This document shows, in pieces, positions 25,016-34,408 of a DNA stretch of 64,000 nt. A program made the position numbers and the translations under genes. The stretch covers positions 3,534,001-3,598,000 of the forward strand of contig NZ_CP181167.1 in the NCBI RefSeq assembly GCF_047824785.1, given 5' to 3'. The DNA is from Nitrobacter sp039808345 (GTDB lineage Bacteria; Pseudomonadota; Alphaproteobacteria; Rhizobiales; Xanthobacteraceae). The notes under the pieces are model-generated. The model was not told where the DNA came from, ran no database searches, and was given only the letters and a program-made list of their open reading frames with translations. Numbering within the stretch: the stretch's first letter is position 1; each line of letters opens with the position of its first letter.

Positions 25016-26413
25016 ATGCGAACTTCGGAATCGGGACGCTGGATGCCGCTGCGAAGATCGATCCTGTCGCGCATTGTCGTTCTTCATGTTGTCGCGATCA
25101 TCGTCGCGGCGCTTGTATTGCGGTCCATCCTGCACTGGTCGCTGGCGTCGGACGTCGCCGAACTTCAACTGGACAAGATGGCGACCCAGATCGAGCTGTT
25201 TGCCCGCCATCTGAAACCTCCATCGGCCGGAGGATGGTCGCTGGACCTTCCTGACGGCACACGCGAGCAATATCTGGACGCCTATGGCCGCTATAGCTAT
25301 GCGATCATCGACGACGCCGGCTCTGTGATCCTTGCATCGAGCCCCGACAAGACTCCCCTTTTCGCCATCGACTCCAACGCGAACGGCATCGTCCCGCACA
25401 ACACGCGGACCGAGGGGGGAGCCAGAACGATCGCCGGCGCCAGCGCGCGCCGGGATATCGACGGCCATCCGGTCTGGATACAGGTCGCGGAAGATCTGTC
25501 GCATAGCGACGTCGTCGTCGACGATGTCCTGGCCAACTTCCTCCGTCGTGTCGTCTGGATCGTCGTGCCGGTCCTTCTTCTCCTGCTGGCCGCCGACATC
25601 GTCATTTTCCTGCTGGCGATCAGACCCCTGCACCGCGCGTCCGGCGGGGCGAGAGATATCAGTCCCACGCGTCTCGATGTCCGCCTGCCGACCGGCGACA
25701 TGCCTTCCGAAATTCTGCCGCTCGTGGAAGCCGTCAATCAGGCTCTCGATCGGCTTGAGCATGGCTTTCTTGCGCAGCGCGAGTTTGCCGCCGACGCAGC
25801 GCATGAACTGCGCACGCCACTTGCCATCCTTCGCACGAGAATCGAGACGCTTCCCCCCAGCGATGAGATCCATGCTTTAGGGCGTGACGTCGAGAATATG
25901 AGCCGCGTTGTCAGCCAGTTGCTCGACGCGACGGAGCTTGAGACGGCTGTGGTCGATCCGGATGCGGTCGCGGACATTCACGCGGTTTGCGTGGAGGTCG
26001 CGGAATTCATCGCTCCACTGGCGCTGAAACAGGGGAAGAGCATCGAACTGATGTGCTCCGAGGAGTCCGTTCCCGTCAAAGGAAACGCGGAGATGATCCG
26101 GCGCGCGACGCGAAATCTCGTCGAGAACGCTCTTCATCACACGCCCCAGGGCACGACCATCCAGATCATCGTCAGCGCGGATGGCTCGATCAGCGTCATC
26201 GACAATGGCGATGGGGTGCCGGTGGCGGACCGCAAGCTGGTTTTCCAGCGGTTCTGGCGGAGGTCCCCGCGCACCGCCGGCGGAGCGGGCCTGGGATTAT
26301 CGATCGTCGAGAAAATCATGGAAGCACACCAGGGAAGCGTCGCCGTCGACGATGCGCCTGGCCGCGGCGCCAGATTCACCATGCGCTTTCGGCGTGATGA
26401 GGGGACACCGTGA
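25016..26413 (+). CDS. Two-component sensor histidine kinase
   Basis: 465 residues. Two membrane helices (IVVLHVVAIIVAALVLRSIL and VVWIVVPVLLLLLAADIVIFLL) flank a ~120-residue periplasmic sensor domain. HAMP-like and dimerisation regions follow, with phospho-acceptor box FAADAAHELRTPLA, then N box NLVENALHHTP, G1 DNGDGV and G2 GGAGLGLSIV. It should sense periplasmic metal and phosphorylate the regulator encoded 100 bases upstream. The ribosome-binding site for this ATG is weak; an internal start at 25043 is possible. Confidence 0.88.
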   Translation: MRTSESGRWMPLRRSILSRIVVLHVVAIIVAALVLRSILHWSLASDVAELQLDKMATQIELFARHLKPPSAGGWSLDLPDGTREQYLDAYGRYSYAIIDDAGSVILASSPDKTPLFAIDSNANGIVPHNTRTEGGARTIAGASARRDIDGHPVWIQVAEDLSHSDVVVDDVLANFLRRVVWIVVPVLLLLLAADIVIFLLAIRPLHRASGGARDISPTRLDVRLPTGDMPSEILPLVEAVNQALDRLEHGFLAQREFAADAAHELRTPLAILRTRIETLPPSDEIHALGRDVENMSRVVSQLLDATELETAVVDPDAVADIHAVCVEVAEFIAPLALKQGKSIELMCSEESVPVKGNAEMIRRATRNLVENALHHTPQGTTIQIIVSADGSISVIDNGDGVPVADRKLVFQRFWRRSPRTAGGAGLGLSIVEKIMEAHQGSVAVDDAPGRGARFTMRFRRDEGTP

Positions 26414-26423
26414 TCGCAGTCCT

Positions 26424-26496
26424 AACGCGTTTTCTTCACCCGAACCGGTATCCATCCTCGGGTCAAGCCCGAGGACATGCTTCGCTCGAAAACGCT
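26424..26496 (+). repeat. Dispersed hairpin repeat, copy E (tail only, long form)
   Basis: Keeps the tail with the CCTCGGG/CCCGAGG hairpin and the ending GCTTCGCTCGAAAACGCT, but lacks the GCTTCTGAT head. Confidence 0.8.
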
Positions 26497-26870
26497 ATAG
26501 GGCGTCGTGGTGGTGGCGGACGCAGTCGGATGCGAACGAGTCTCCAATGGCAATAACAGGGAATTTCTTGCAAATTGCAGATCAAAACAGGCTTCTGATC
26601 GGCTCATAGTCACGAGCCAACCGAAATTCTCCTGTGAATTCCGTTTGATGCGCTGTAGTCCAAGCACTTTCCTGTTATTCTGCATAACAGGCGTTAATTA
26701 CGGGCAAACAGGCAATTTGAAAGCAGCATCAGGCATTTGAAAGCTCCGAACAGGCAGCGGTCCGGAGCGGAATCGCGCATAGCTTGAGCAGCGACACGCC
26801 TGTTGCGGTCAAACCTTGGAAAACCGAGCATGCTCCCATTGGTCACGTCTAGTGCTGGGTCCTCCTCGCC
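26497..26870. other. Gene-free stretch
   Basis: No credible coding frame. It holds a short tandem repeat (CAGGCAATTTGAAAGC and CAGGCATTTGAAAGC near 26707-26743) and probably the promoter of the ParB-methyltransferase operon. Confidence 0.45.
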
Positions 26871-28151
26871 ATGAACGATCCAGTCTCTGTCGCACCCTCG
26901 TCGCGGCTGGCCGTCGTTTACCGGCCAGTGAACGATCTCACTCCCGATCCCCGCAATGCCCGCACCCATCCGAAGCGCCAAATCGACCAGCTTCGGGCCT
27001 CCATCAAGGAATTCGGCTTCACCAATCCGATACTCATTGACCCCGAAGGCCACATCATCGCGGGCCATGGCCGACTTCAGGCAGCTCGCGCCATGGGGAT
27101 TGCGGAGGTCCCGACGATCGCCCTGTCCGGCTTATCCGAGCCTCAGAAGCGCGCGCTACGAATCGCCGACAACAAGATCGCCCTCAATGCAGGCTGGGAT
27201 CTGGAAATCCTGCAGCAGGAACTGGGCGAGCTCGCTTCGATCGATGTCGATATTGATCCCACACTGACCGGCTTCTCGACCGGCGAGATCGACGTTATCA
27301 TCGCGTCCGCTCCCGATCCGGATGACGAGGTGATCCCTCCGGTTTTGGCGACGCCAAGAACCAAGCTGGGCGATATCTGGATTCTCGGCGAGCATCGGGT
27401 AGGATGCGGCGACAGCCGCGATGCCGAATTCTTGCAGCGGGTCATCGGCGACAGAAAGCGCGTCGATGCGGCTTTCCTCGATCCTCCCTACAATGTGCGG
27501 ATCGGGGGACATGCAGTGTCCGCCGGGAGTCATCGCGAGTTCGCGATGGCTTCCGGCGAGATGAACGAAGCCGAGTTCCGGTCCTTCCTGGCTGATACGC
27601 TGGGCGCCGCCGCGTCTGTCTCACGCGACGGCGCGGTCCACTTCGTCTGCATGGACTGGCGGCACATGGACAGCGTCTCGGCGGTCGGCGCCACCGTCTA
27701 TGGCGCGTGTCTAAACCTCTGCGTCTGGAACAAGTCCAATGCAGGGATGGGATCGCTTTACCGATCCAAGCATGAACTGGTTTTCGTCTATCGCGTGGGA
27801 ATGGCCCCCCATCTCAATATGGTCGAACTCGGCAAACACGGCCGCAACCGCACCAATGTGTGGGATTACGCCTCGGTAAACTCCATGCGGGGCAGCCGAC
27901 GGGAGGATCTTGCCCTCCATCCGACGGTCAAGCCGACAGGGCTTGTTGCCGACGCCCTCAAGGATGTCACGCGCCACGGCGATCTCGTGCTTGATCTTTT
28001 TCTCGGCTCTGGAACGACGCTCATCGCCGCCGAGCGAACCGGGCGGTGCTTTCGTGGGCTCGACATCGATCCGGCCTATGTCGATGTTGCGATCGAACGC
28101 TGGTCAGCGCGGACGGGCCTCGCGCCGCGTCTGGAGAAGCCTGCATCATGA
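26871..28151 (+). CDS. ParB-domain/DNA methyltransferase fusion (phage-type)
   Basis: 426 residues. Residues 1-~130 are a ParB/Srx nuclease-like domain (NARTHPKRQIDQLRASIKEFG, IIAGHGRL). A beta-class amino-methyltransferase follows: catalytic DPPY at 204-207 comes before the SAM motif FLGSGTT at 377-383, with the target-recognition region between them. It should methylate adenine N6 or cytosine N4. Such ParB-methylase fusions are typical of prophages and are solitary (no restriction enzyme). The stop overlaps the following gene by four bases (ATGA). Confidence 0.85.
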   Translation: MNDPVSVAPSSRLAVVYRPVNDLTPDPRNARTHPKRQIDQLRASIKEFGFTNPILIDPEGHIIAGHGRLQAARAMGIAEVPTIALSGLSEPQKRALRIADNKIALNAGWDLEILQQELGELASIDVDIDPTLTGFSTGEIDVIIASAPDPDDEVIPPVLATPRTKLGDIWILGEHRVGCGDSRDAEFLQRVIGDRKRVDAAFLDPPYNVRIGGHAVSAGSHREFAMASGEMNEAEFRSFLADTLGAAASVSRDGAVHFVCMDWRHMDSVSAVGATVYGACLNLCVWNKSNAGMGSLYRSKHELVFVYRVGMAPHLNMVELGKHGRNRTNVWDYASVNSMRGSRREDLALHPTVKPTGLVADALKDVTRHGDLVLDLFLGSGTTLIAAERTGRCFRGLDIDPAYVDVAIERWSARTGLAPRLEKPAS

Positions 28152-28711
28152 ACAAGAAGTCATCCTCCCGGAAATCTCCGAATCCCGGCTGGTTTCCGAA
28201 GGGGCGCAGCGGCAATCTCAAAGGTCGCCCAACCTCCTCTCGGTCAAAGGCCTCGGCGTTCGAGGTCTTGATAGAAAAGACCCTCACAGTAGACGGCCAA
28301 GGGGGCACCCGCGAGATCACCGTGGAGGAAGCACTTCAGCAGCGGACCTATCAGGATGCTCTGGCTGGCAAACGCATGGCCATGCGCGAGGTCGTGAAAT
28401 GGATCATCAAGCGCGAGGCTTGGCTGGAAAAGAACGCGCCAAGGCCTTCCCGGCAGGTGATCTGGCGTGACACTGCGCACGACCCCGACAATGCGGATGC
28501 CGCCCTGCTGCTTCTCGAAATCGCCGCGCACAACCCCGAGCGCGCTGAGATTTGCGGCCGCGCACAGCTTCTCCTCGAGCCATGGGCTGTTCAGGCGGCG
28601 CTGCGCCGCAGGCGGGGTGGCCAACGCCTGACCGACAAGGAGTGTGACGAGATCCGACGCTGCACGCGCGATCCGAAGAGTCTGCGCTGGCCGCGGGGGA
28701 CCGGCGAATGA
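28148..28711 (+). CDS. DUF5681 domain protein 1
   Basis: 187 residues. The N terminus holds the DUF5681 motif GWFPKGRSGNLKGRP, a basic Gly/Arg/Pro strand. The rest is helical and charged. Members occur in prophage and mobile-element clusters, often beside terminase genes. Function unknown; nucleic-acid binding is likely from the basic motif. Overlaps its neighbours on both sides by four bases, so the three genes form one translationally coupled unit. Confidence 0.75.
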   Translation: MNKKSSSRKSPNPGWFPKGRSGNLKGRPTSSRSKASAFEVLIEKTLTVDGQGGTREITVEEALQQRTYQDALAGKRMAMREVVKWIIKREAWLEKNAPRPSRQVIWRDTAHDPDNADAALLLLEIAAHNPERAEICGRAQLLLEPWAVQAALRRRRGGQRLTDKECDEIRRCTRDPKSLRWPRGTGE

Positions 28712-29274
28712 CGTCAGGCGATCCATCGGATGACACGGAGGAGAATTTTGTCGGGTATCGCCGACCGCCGCGGACCACGCGCTTTGCCAAAGGCAAGAGT
28801 GGCAATCCGGCAGGCCGTCCCCGCGGCCGCCACCGGGAAGCTCCCTATCAGAGCGTGCTAGGCCGAATGGTGACCATCCGGGAGGGTGGAACCACGCGCC
28901 GTGTCACGGCGGCCGAGGCGTTTCTGCTCCAGCTCGCAAAGCGCGGGGTCGAAGGCGACGGAGCCGCAGCCCGTGCATCGCTTTCCCTCATCGAGGAATC
29001 CAGGTTTCGGCAAGTTGCCGTCGCTCCTCTGCACATCAGCTGGAAAGGCGTGGATCCCGGGAGCGTCACCTCTGCATTGGAGCCGCTGCGAATGGCCAGG
29101 ACACTCGATCCATACCGCTCGACCGCGCGGATCGTCCTGGAACCATGGCTCGTCGAGGCCGCGCTTGCCCGTCTCCCGCAGCCACTCAGTCCCGCCGATC
29201 AACAGGTCATCGTGAAGGCCACCCGCACCCCGCACAAGGTGCGATGGCCAGCATGGTGGAGCGAGCACCCGTAA
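28708..29274 (+). CDS. DUF5681 domain protein 2
   Basis: 188 residues, a distant paralogue of the gene before it. It has the same motif in the form RFAKGKSGNPAGRPRGR, and the same C-terminal pattern (LEPWLVEAALARL, then KVRWPAWW versus SLRWPRG). The pair may form a heteromer. No terminase or portal gene follows, so the operon is cut short or is a stand-alone unit. Confidence 0.75.
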   Translation: MTSGDPSDDTEENFVGYRRPPRTTRFAKGKSGNPAGRPRGRHREAPYQSVLGRMVTIREGGTTRRVTAAEAFLLQLAKRGVEGDGAAARASLSLIEESRFRQVAVAPLHISWKGVDPGSVTSALEPLRMARTLDPYRSTARIVLEPWLVEAALARLPQPLSPADQQVIVKATRTPHKVRWPAWWSEHP

Positions 29275-29837
29275 ATTCCAAATCGAGCTTTGCTAAGATC
29301 CATCCCTTTTGCGTCAACCTGTGTCGCGACCTGATACTTCATGTCCAGCGACTTGCAAAATCAAAATGACGTAATTCCCTTTTTCGGAGCGATTCAAGAC
29401 AAGGAGCCCCGATGTGGAAGCCTGAACACCGTCTGACGGCCGAGCGGCGCAACCTTCGGTGTGGGTCCGGCTGCCAATGGAAGGCGATCACCGCCGATGA
29501 GCGGCAGGCGTGGTGCGCTAGACCGGTCAGGCGCGCTCAGAAAGGGAGCGATACTTTCGCACCGACCTAATGATCGCCACTACTACGGTCGTAACCTCAA
29601 CATTGTCCCGACCTTGGAGAAGCGCGAGATGGTGATCTCGAAGACCCCGCCACAGCCCCCCGTTACGAGGATTCGCTCAAAGGTGTGCGATTGCTCCCTG
29701 CATTCGCGGGCGGAAAGTGGCACTGGCCACGGTCGTAAGCGAACAATTTAAGGTCCCCTCGATCATTCGATCGAGGGGACTAATTTGCCAGGAAGCGCCT
29801 TATCGAAAAGGCGCAAAGCCATTTCGTCCGATGATGC
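29275..29837. other. Gene-free stretch with a transposase scrap and a perfect hairpin
   Basis: From 29411 about 26 codons read MWKPEHRLTAERRNLR then GCQWKAI, resembling the start of an IS5-family transposase with an internal deletion; the rest is lost. At 29753-29780 is a perfect 12-base inverted repeat. No complete gene is visible. Confidence 0.4.
29753..29780. terminator. Perfect 12-bp hairpin, possible terminator
   Basis: GTCCCCTCGATC-ATTC-GATCGAGGGGAC. There is no clear T run on either side, so termination is uncertain. It separates the plus-strand DUF5681 operon from the minus-strand DUF1236 gene. Confidence 0.4.
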
Positions 29838-30254
29838 CTAATCGATGATCTGCACCACACGACGCGTCCGTGGATCGACTAGCACAGTTTGGTCGTTCAC
29901 AACGGTGTAGCGATAATTCGGTGCACCGTACTCAGCGGGAACGTCATAGTAGGTGACCCCAGCTTTTGGCAGGACGGCCCCAACGCGAACCGACTCGCGG
30001 TAATGAAACGAAGGATGGTGCTGCTCGACCACATATTGCCGGAAGCGCGGACGCTGATCGATACCCAGTATGCCGGCTACCCCGCCAGTGACGGCTCCGA
30101 CTGCCCCTCCAACCGCACCACCGATCGGTCCCGCCGCTCGTTCACCTTCGCGAGCGCCTCGTTCCATGCCTCCAACCACGCCTTGGGCTATGGCTGATGC
30201 GGGCAAAATCAAAGCGATAGATATCGCGGCGATTTTGAAAAAAGAACGGATCAT
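29838..30254 (-). CDS. DUF1236 family exported protein
   Basis: 138 residues, ATG at 30254 with GGAGG five bases upstream. A signal peptide (IRSFFKIAAISIALILPASAIAQ) is followed by a glycine/alanine-rich zipper (GAVGGAVGAVTGGVAG) and the DUF1236 core (RVGAVLPKAGVTYYDVPAEYG, VLVDPRTRRVVQIID). DUF1236 is common in Bradyrhizobiaceae; function unknown, probably envelope-associated. Same direction as the GlsB-like gene upstream. Confidence 0.82.
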   Translation of the reverse strand: MIRSFFKIAAISIALILPASAIAQGVVGGMERGAREGERAAGPIGGAVGGAVGAVTGGVAGILGIDQRPRFRQYVVEQHHPSFHYRESVRVGAVLPKAGVTYYDVPAEYGAPNYRYTVVNDQTVLVDPRTRRVVQIID

Positions 30255-30330
30255 CAATTCCTCCTATCATTGGGGCGGTAGAGCAACTCGGGCGATTAAA
30301 GGAAGCCGTGCCGCGCGGGGCTTTCTCCAT

Positions 30331-30582
30331 CTAAGAGCGAATGGCCCTTGCACCCCCGATAAGAATGCAAGCTCCGATAAACCCGGCAACGAGATAGCCA
30401 AGCCATCCGCCGAACGAAACGCCGACCAAACCGAGCAAAGCGCTGGCAACGGCGGCGCCAACAATACCCAAAAGGATATTCATAAGGATTCCGGTGTCGC
30501 TCTTCATAAAATTAGAAGCGATCCACCCCGCTAACCCGCCAATTATAATGGCCGCGATCCACCCAATACTCGCGTCGTTCAT
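30331..30582 (-). CDS. GlsB/YeaQ/YmgE family small membrane protein
   Basis: 83 residues with three hydrophobic helices. It has the family motifs GGLAGWIASNFMKSDTGILMNILLGIVGA and GWLGYLVAGFIGACILI (positions roughly 15-75; quoted in parts in the family as GLAGW and NILLGIVGA). Members are stress-induced inner-membrane proteins of unknown biochemical role. It precedes the DUF1236 gene by ~75 bases. Confidence 0.8.
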   Translation of the reverse strand: MNDASIGWIAAIIIGGLAGWIASNFMKSDTGILMNILLGIVGAAVASALLGLVGVSFGGWLGYLVAGFIGACILIGGARAIRS

Positions 30583-30774
30583 TCTGTAATCTCCGCTTCG
30601 TCCTGTGTCATGTAGCAGCGCAATTCCAAGAACAGTTATTAATCATTTGGGTTCCATGCCGCGAAAGGGAGTGCCGTGCAGTGACGGTCAATGAGCGCAG
30701 ATAGCGGATCGGGAATGTGCCCCGCGGTCCCGCTAAGGAACAATCGTCCCGGTGCTCTTGTTGTAAGTCCACCT

Positions 30775-31572
30775 ATCCAAGAAGGAGAAAGCATCAACGA
30801 CCCGAACGGTCAAATCGACATCCCCAGGAGGTTGCAGCCGATCTCACCCTTGAGAACCGTCTGCTTAAAGAAAGCCTGAACGGAGATGGGGAGGACGAAG
30901 CATGAGGTGCCATGCGTCCGAGAAAGCCGAGATCATCGAGTTGGTCGAGCAGTCGCACTTACCGGCCAAGCGCACGTTGGACAAGCTCGGCATCCCCCGC
31001 TCCACGTTTTATAGATGGTACGATCGCTACCGCGAGGGCGGCATTGAGGCACTGTCAGATCACCGCTCTCGACCGGATCGAGTCTGGAATCGCATCCCGG
31101 ATCGGCCAGATCATCGACCTGGCGCTGGAGCTTGCGGAACTATCGCCGCGGGAGCTCGCCGTGCGGTTCACAGATGAGAGAAAGTACTTTGTCTCGCGGA
31201 GGCTTCGGTCTATCGACTGCTGAAGGCGCATGACCTCATCACCAGCCCGGCCTATGTGGTGATCAAAGCGGCGAACGAGTTCAAGGACAAGACCACCGCC
31301 ATCACCCAGCTCTGGCAGACGGATTTTACCTACCTCAAGATCACCGGCTGGGGCTGGTACTATCTGTCGACCGTGCTTGACGACTTCTCGCGTTACATTG
31401 TGACCTGGAGGCTCGGTCCCATGATGTGTGCTTCAGACGTCACGGCCAGGCTCGATCAGGCACTGGCAGCTTCTGGTCTGGATCACGTCAACGTCAGACC
31501 GCGGCCCCGACTTCTAACCGACAACGGATCGAGTTACGTCGCGGACGATCTGGTAACGTGGCTCAAGGACTA
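30775..31572 (+). pseudogene. IS3-family transposase remnant (frameshifted, truncated)
   Basis: The tail of OrfA (ADLTLENRLLKESLNGDG, 30838-30905) is followed by the OrfB frame starting at 30902. OrfB has a helix-turn-helix (KRTLDKLGIPRSTFYRWYDRY), loses frame after SDHRSRPDRVWNRI, resumes in another frame (ALELAELSPRELAVRFTDE), then again at 31256 with the integrase core LWQTDFTYLK and LLTDNGSSYV. It ends abruptly at a TAG at 31572, where another IS fragment begins. Several frameshifts make it inactive. Confidence 0.8.
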
Positions 31573-31955
31573 GGTGAAGTCGGAGAGCCAGAGGACGTTC
31601 GGTCTCGACGCCTTGAACTGCCGGTTGACGTGATCCAGCGGGTATAGCGCAGCCTTGTCGCGGATCGTGGTCCTGACAGGTTCGCCGCGGATGACCCCGT
31701 GCAGGCCCATGCCTCGCATCAGTCGCGACACCGTGCAGCGGGCGACATTGAAGCCTTCACGCTTGAGCTGCCGCCTGACCTTGCGCACGCCATAGACCGA
31801 GAAGTTCTGATCAAACACGCGCCGACCCTCGACCTTCAGCGCCACATCCCGCCTGGCGCGCGCCGACAGCCTGGCGGGATCGCGCCGTTTGGCGACATGA
31901 GCATGGTAGGTCGAGGGGGCGATCGGCAAGACCTTGCAGATCGGCTCGACTCAAT
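31570..31955 (-). pseudogene. Second IS3-family (IS51/IS407-type) OrfB remnant, opposite strand
   Basis: Reads VEPICKVLPIAPSTYHAH at its start (after an in-frame stop at about 31956), then YGVRKVRRQLKREGFNVARCT, and ends at PNVLWLSDFT exactly where the previous remnant stops. Both ends of this gene are missing; the catalytic DDE core is gone. Confidence 0.75.
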
Positions 31956-32520
31956 CCGTTCGCACGCAAGGGAAACAAATGGCAGGATAACGAGCGGAAG
32001 ATGATCCAAGACATTCACACCAAACGTATCGACGATCCGACGGGCCTGTTGCAGCTTGTGCCATGCAGCCATCACGCTGAAGCGCTCTTCAAAGGGCCTC
32101 GCATAGGACTTCGACCCAAATTGAATGAACCAACGGCTCAAGATTTCAGATTGAAGCCCCTACGGATCGCCATCTGGCAAACGAACCAGCACAAGTTGGC
32201 AATGGAAGCGATAAGCGACACCTGAGATTTCATCAATGCATTTGGTACGGAAGGCAATTGTTGAGCGAATTCGGACTTCCCGAAGACCCTCCAGGTTCTC
32301 CCGCGGCCGTTGCACTCGATTGTACCTGCCCACAGGCAGAGAACAAGTTCGGTCGCGGTCGAACAAAGAACAGTAATTTGAACAAGATTTTGCTTCCGAC
32401 CCGCGCTGTCCTGTCCTTTCACAATTCCGGTGAGAGTGGCGGTGCAAAATTATTCCACGGTAGCGGCGGGATTGTCCGGAAGCGCTCAGTTGATCCCCTT
32501 GTATCGGGTTAGAATCGAAC
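31956..32520. other. Decayed stretch between IS remnants
   Basis: No credible gene. Short open frames on both strands lack family similarity or ribosome-binding sites. Base composition is lower in G+C than the genes around it (around 32240-32450), consistent with foreign or decayed DNA. Confidence 0.45.
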
Positions 32521-32556
32521 GTGCGAAGAATCCTCCGGGTAGGACGGAGGTTTGGG

Positions 32557-32852
32557 ATGGTGTTGGACGGCAAAAAGGGCGTCCATTTGGACGGCTCATT
32601 GATTGGGACAGTCAGCCGGCTTGAAGTGCTTGAGGGACCGACGGGGCGCCGCGTACGTTCGGAAGCTGAGCGGGCTCGGATCGTTGCCGAGAGTTTATTG
32701 CCTGGGGCCCAGGTGTCGGAGGTGGCGCGCAAGCATGGGGCGACGCGCTGGCAGATTTACGACTGGCGCCGACGTTTTCGACAGAGAGGCGCCTTGCCGT
32801 CGCGCGAATCTCCGGCAACGAGCTTCGCGCCGCTGGTTGTGGAAGAGCGGTT
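32557..32852 (+). pseudogene. IS66-family TnpA fragment
   Basis: Reads VLEGPTGRRVRSEAERARIV, AESLLPGAQVSEVARKHG and ATRWQIYDWRRRFRQRG, the helix-turn-helix accessory protein of IS66 elements. After PLVVEERLAG the frame runs into serine-recombinase sequence, so the end is missing. No TnpB or TnpC nearby. Confidence 0.75.
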
Positions 32853-33248
32853 AGCAGGCTCTATCGCTATTACACCTCGATGGATCTGATCCGAAACCGG
32901 GCAACAGATGTCGCAGGGCCGCAGCGTCTTGCCGCCGGCATGGTCGAGGATGCCGTCATCGGCGAAATCCGCCGCATGATTGCGACGCCGGAAGTCCGCG
33001 CTCAGGTGCTTGCCGCCTTCAAATCCGACATGCCGGGCATTAACGACAAGGCGGTCATTGCTTCGCTCGGTGAGTTCGACAAGCTGTGGGCGTCGCTGTT
33101 TCCAGCCGAGCAGGCGCGAATCGTCCAGCTTCTGGTAGCTCGCGTCACGGTCGGCGTGGGCGGTATCGCCATCGATCTGCGTAATGAGGGCATCGGCTCG
33201 CTGGCACGACAGATGATGGCACCGCAGATGAAAAAGGACGCAGCATGA
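32853..33248 (+). pseudogene. Serine recombinase, C-terminal fragment
   Basis: About 131 codons starting RLYRYYTSMDLIRN, the zinc-ribbon/coiled-coil part of large serine recombinases, ending LRNEGIGSLARQMM. The catalytic N-terminal domain is absent, replaced by an IS66 fragment. Its stop overlaps the ATG of the next frame (ATGA), the arrangement seen again at 48580. Confidence 0.75.
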
Positions 33249-33649
33249 CGGACAACACCATCCGCGTGGTCATCCCACTCACCATTCGCAAGAAGAATGG
33301 TCGCCCGAAAATCCTGCCGCCTGCCGATATACAGTCTGCCGGCGCACGGGCGCAGGATCCGCATGTGTTGCGCGCCATCGCCCGCGCCTGGAACTGGCGG
33401 CGCAAGCTCGAGCGTGGCGAGGTATCGACCATCCATGATATCGCTATGGCCGAAAGGGTAACCGACTAGTATGTTGGACGGATGATGCGGCTTGCGTATC
33501 TATCGCCTAACGTCCTGGAAAGGCTGGTCATTCATCGCCAGCCACCAGCGCTGGCGCTCAACGATCTGATGGCCGTTCCCGATCTGCCGTGGACGCAGCA
33601 GATGGAGAGGGTGTTCGGCTCTGATTCGGAATCGTCTGCCACCCATTGA
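33245..33649 (+). pseudogene. Recombinase-associated HTH protein with an in-frame amber stop
   Basis: A continuous frame of 134 codons broken only by TAG at 33467-33469. Before it: VVIPLTIRKKNGRPKIL and AIARAWNWRRKLERGE; after it: YVGRMMRLAYLSPNVLERLVIH, which completes the helix-turn-helix. The paralogue at 48580 has a serine (NASYVSRVLRLTLLAP) where this one has the stop, so one base change (TCG to TAG) would explain it. These small proteins accompany serine recombinases on mobile elements; function unknown. Confidence 0.75.
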
Positions 33650-33733
33650 CCGATAAGGCGCTTCCGGCAACTCTCACAGAACCACAACAGCGGCTTGATT
33701 GCTGTATGGGAGCTGAAAGATAGAGGGGACGCC

Positions 33734-34387
33734 GTGGCTTCGAAGCCGAAGTTGTCAGTAGCGGACGAAGATCACATTCGGCAATTGCTCGAGAAATACG
33801 TCTGCCCCGTGCAATACCATGAGGTGCGCACCCGCTTCCTGGGTAACATCGCCACGCCAGCGCTATCCACCTCGCCATTGCAACTTGTCAAAGACCTATG
33901 GGGCGGCGAGCTGCCCGAATTTGAGTGTATGGACGACGTCAATGAGTTGATCGGCACCCTGGTCAACGGGTTGTGGAATTCGCTGACACGACATCAGAAG
34001 CGCAACGATCCGTTCCGTCTGACCCGCATGGCGCCGGGATCAACGCGCCAGGACATTGCTGACCTCGCACTGCTCCGTCGTCAGGAACTTGATGGCTTCG
34101 TTGAGGGCTTGTTCGACGGTCAGGACAGAATCGATCTGCCTGAGAAAGCCAATGCGGCACTCGGAAACCTTGGTGAAATCCGCGCGATGATGGCTGGCAT
34201 TTATGAACTGACCAAGAATAAGGCCAAGCCCGCCGACAGAAGTAACCTTGACCAGACGATCAGACATATCCGTGAGCTGACATTGATCATGGAAAAAGAG
34301 ATCAATATCGTCGTTCTTGATTGCGCCCGCGCGCGTCGGCGGATGATGAAGAACGCAGATCGATTCCCGCCGACGACATTACATTGA
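33734..34387 (+). CDS. Conserved-looking protein of unknown function
   Basis: 217 residues from a GTG at 33734 with AGAGGGG before it; a TTG at 33695 would add 13 residues. It is soluble and largely helical (DEDHIRQLLEKYVCPVQYHEV, DVNELIGTLVNGLWNSLTRHQ, TIRHIRELTLIMEKEINIVV). No family recognised. Codon use looks normal. It lies next to the thermonuclease/RecD2 genes and may belong to that set. Confidence 0.55.
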   Translation: MASKPKLSVADEDHIRQLLEKYVCPVQYHEVRTRFLGNIATPALSTSPLQLVKDLWGGELPEFECMDDVNELIGTLVNGLWNSLTRHQKRNDPFRLTRMAPGSTRQDIADLALLRRQELDGFVEGLFDGQDRIDLPEKANAALGNLGEIRAMMAGIYELTKNKAKPADRSNLDQTIRHIRELTLIMEKEINIVVLDCARARRRMMKNADRFPPTTLH

Positions 34388-34408
34388 CGCTGTTCCGCGG
34401 CGACCGCA

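Noticed and set aside
29461..29751. 96-codon plus-strand frame
   Set aside because: No family, weak start, sits in transposase debris.
33467..33469. TAG as a recoded (pyrrolysine or read-through) codon
   Set aside because: No pyl genes or SECIS-like structure seen; the surrounding recombinase is already broken, so simple decay or a sequence error is more likely.
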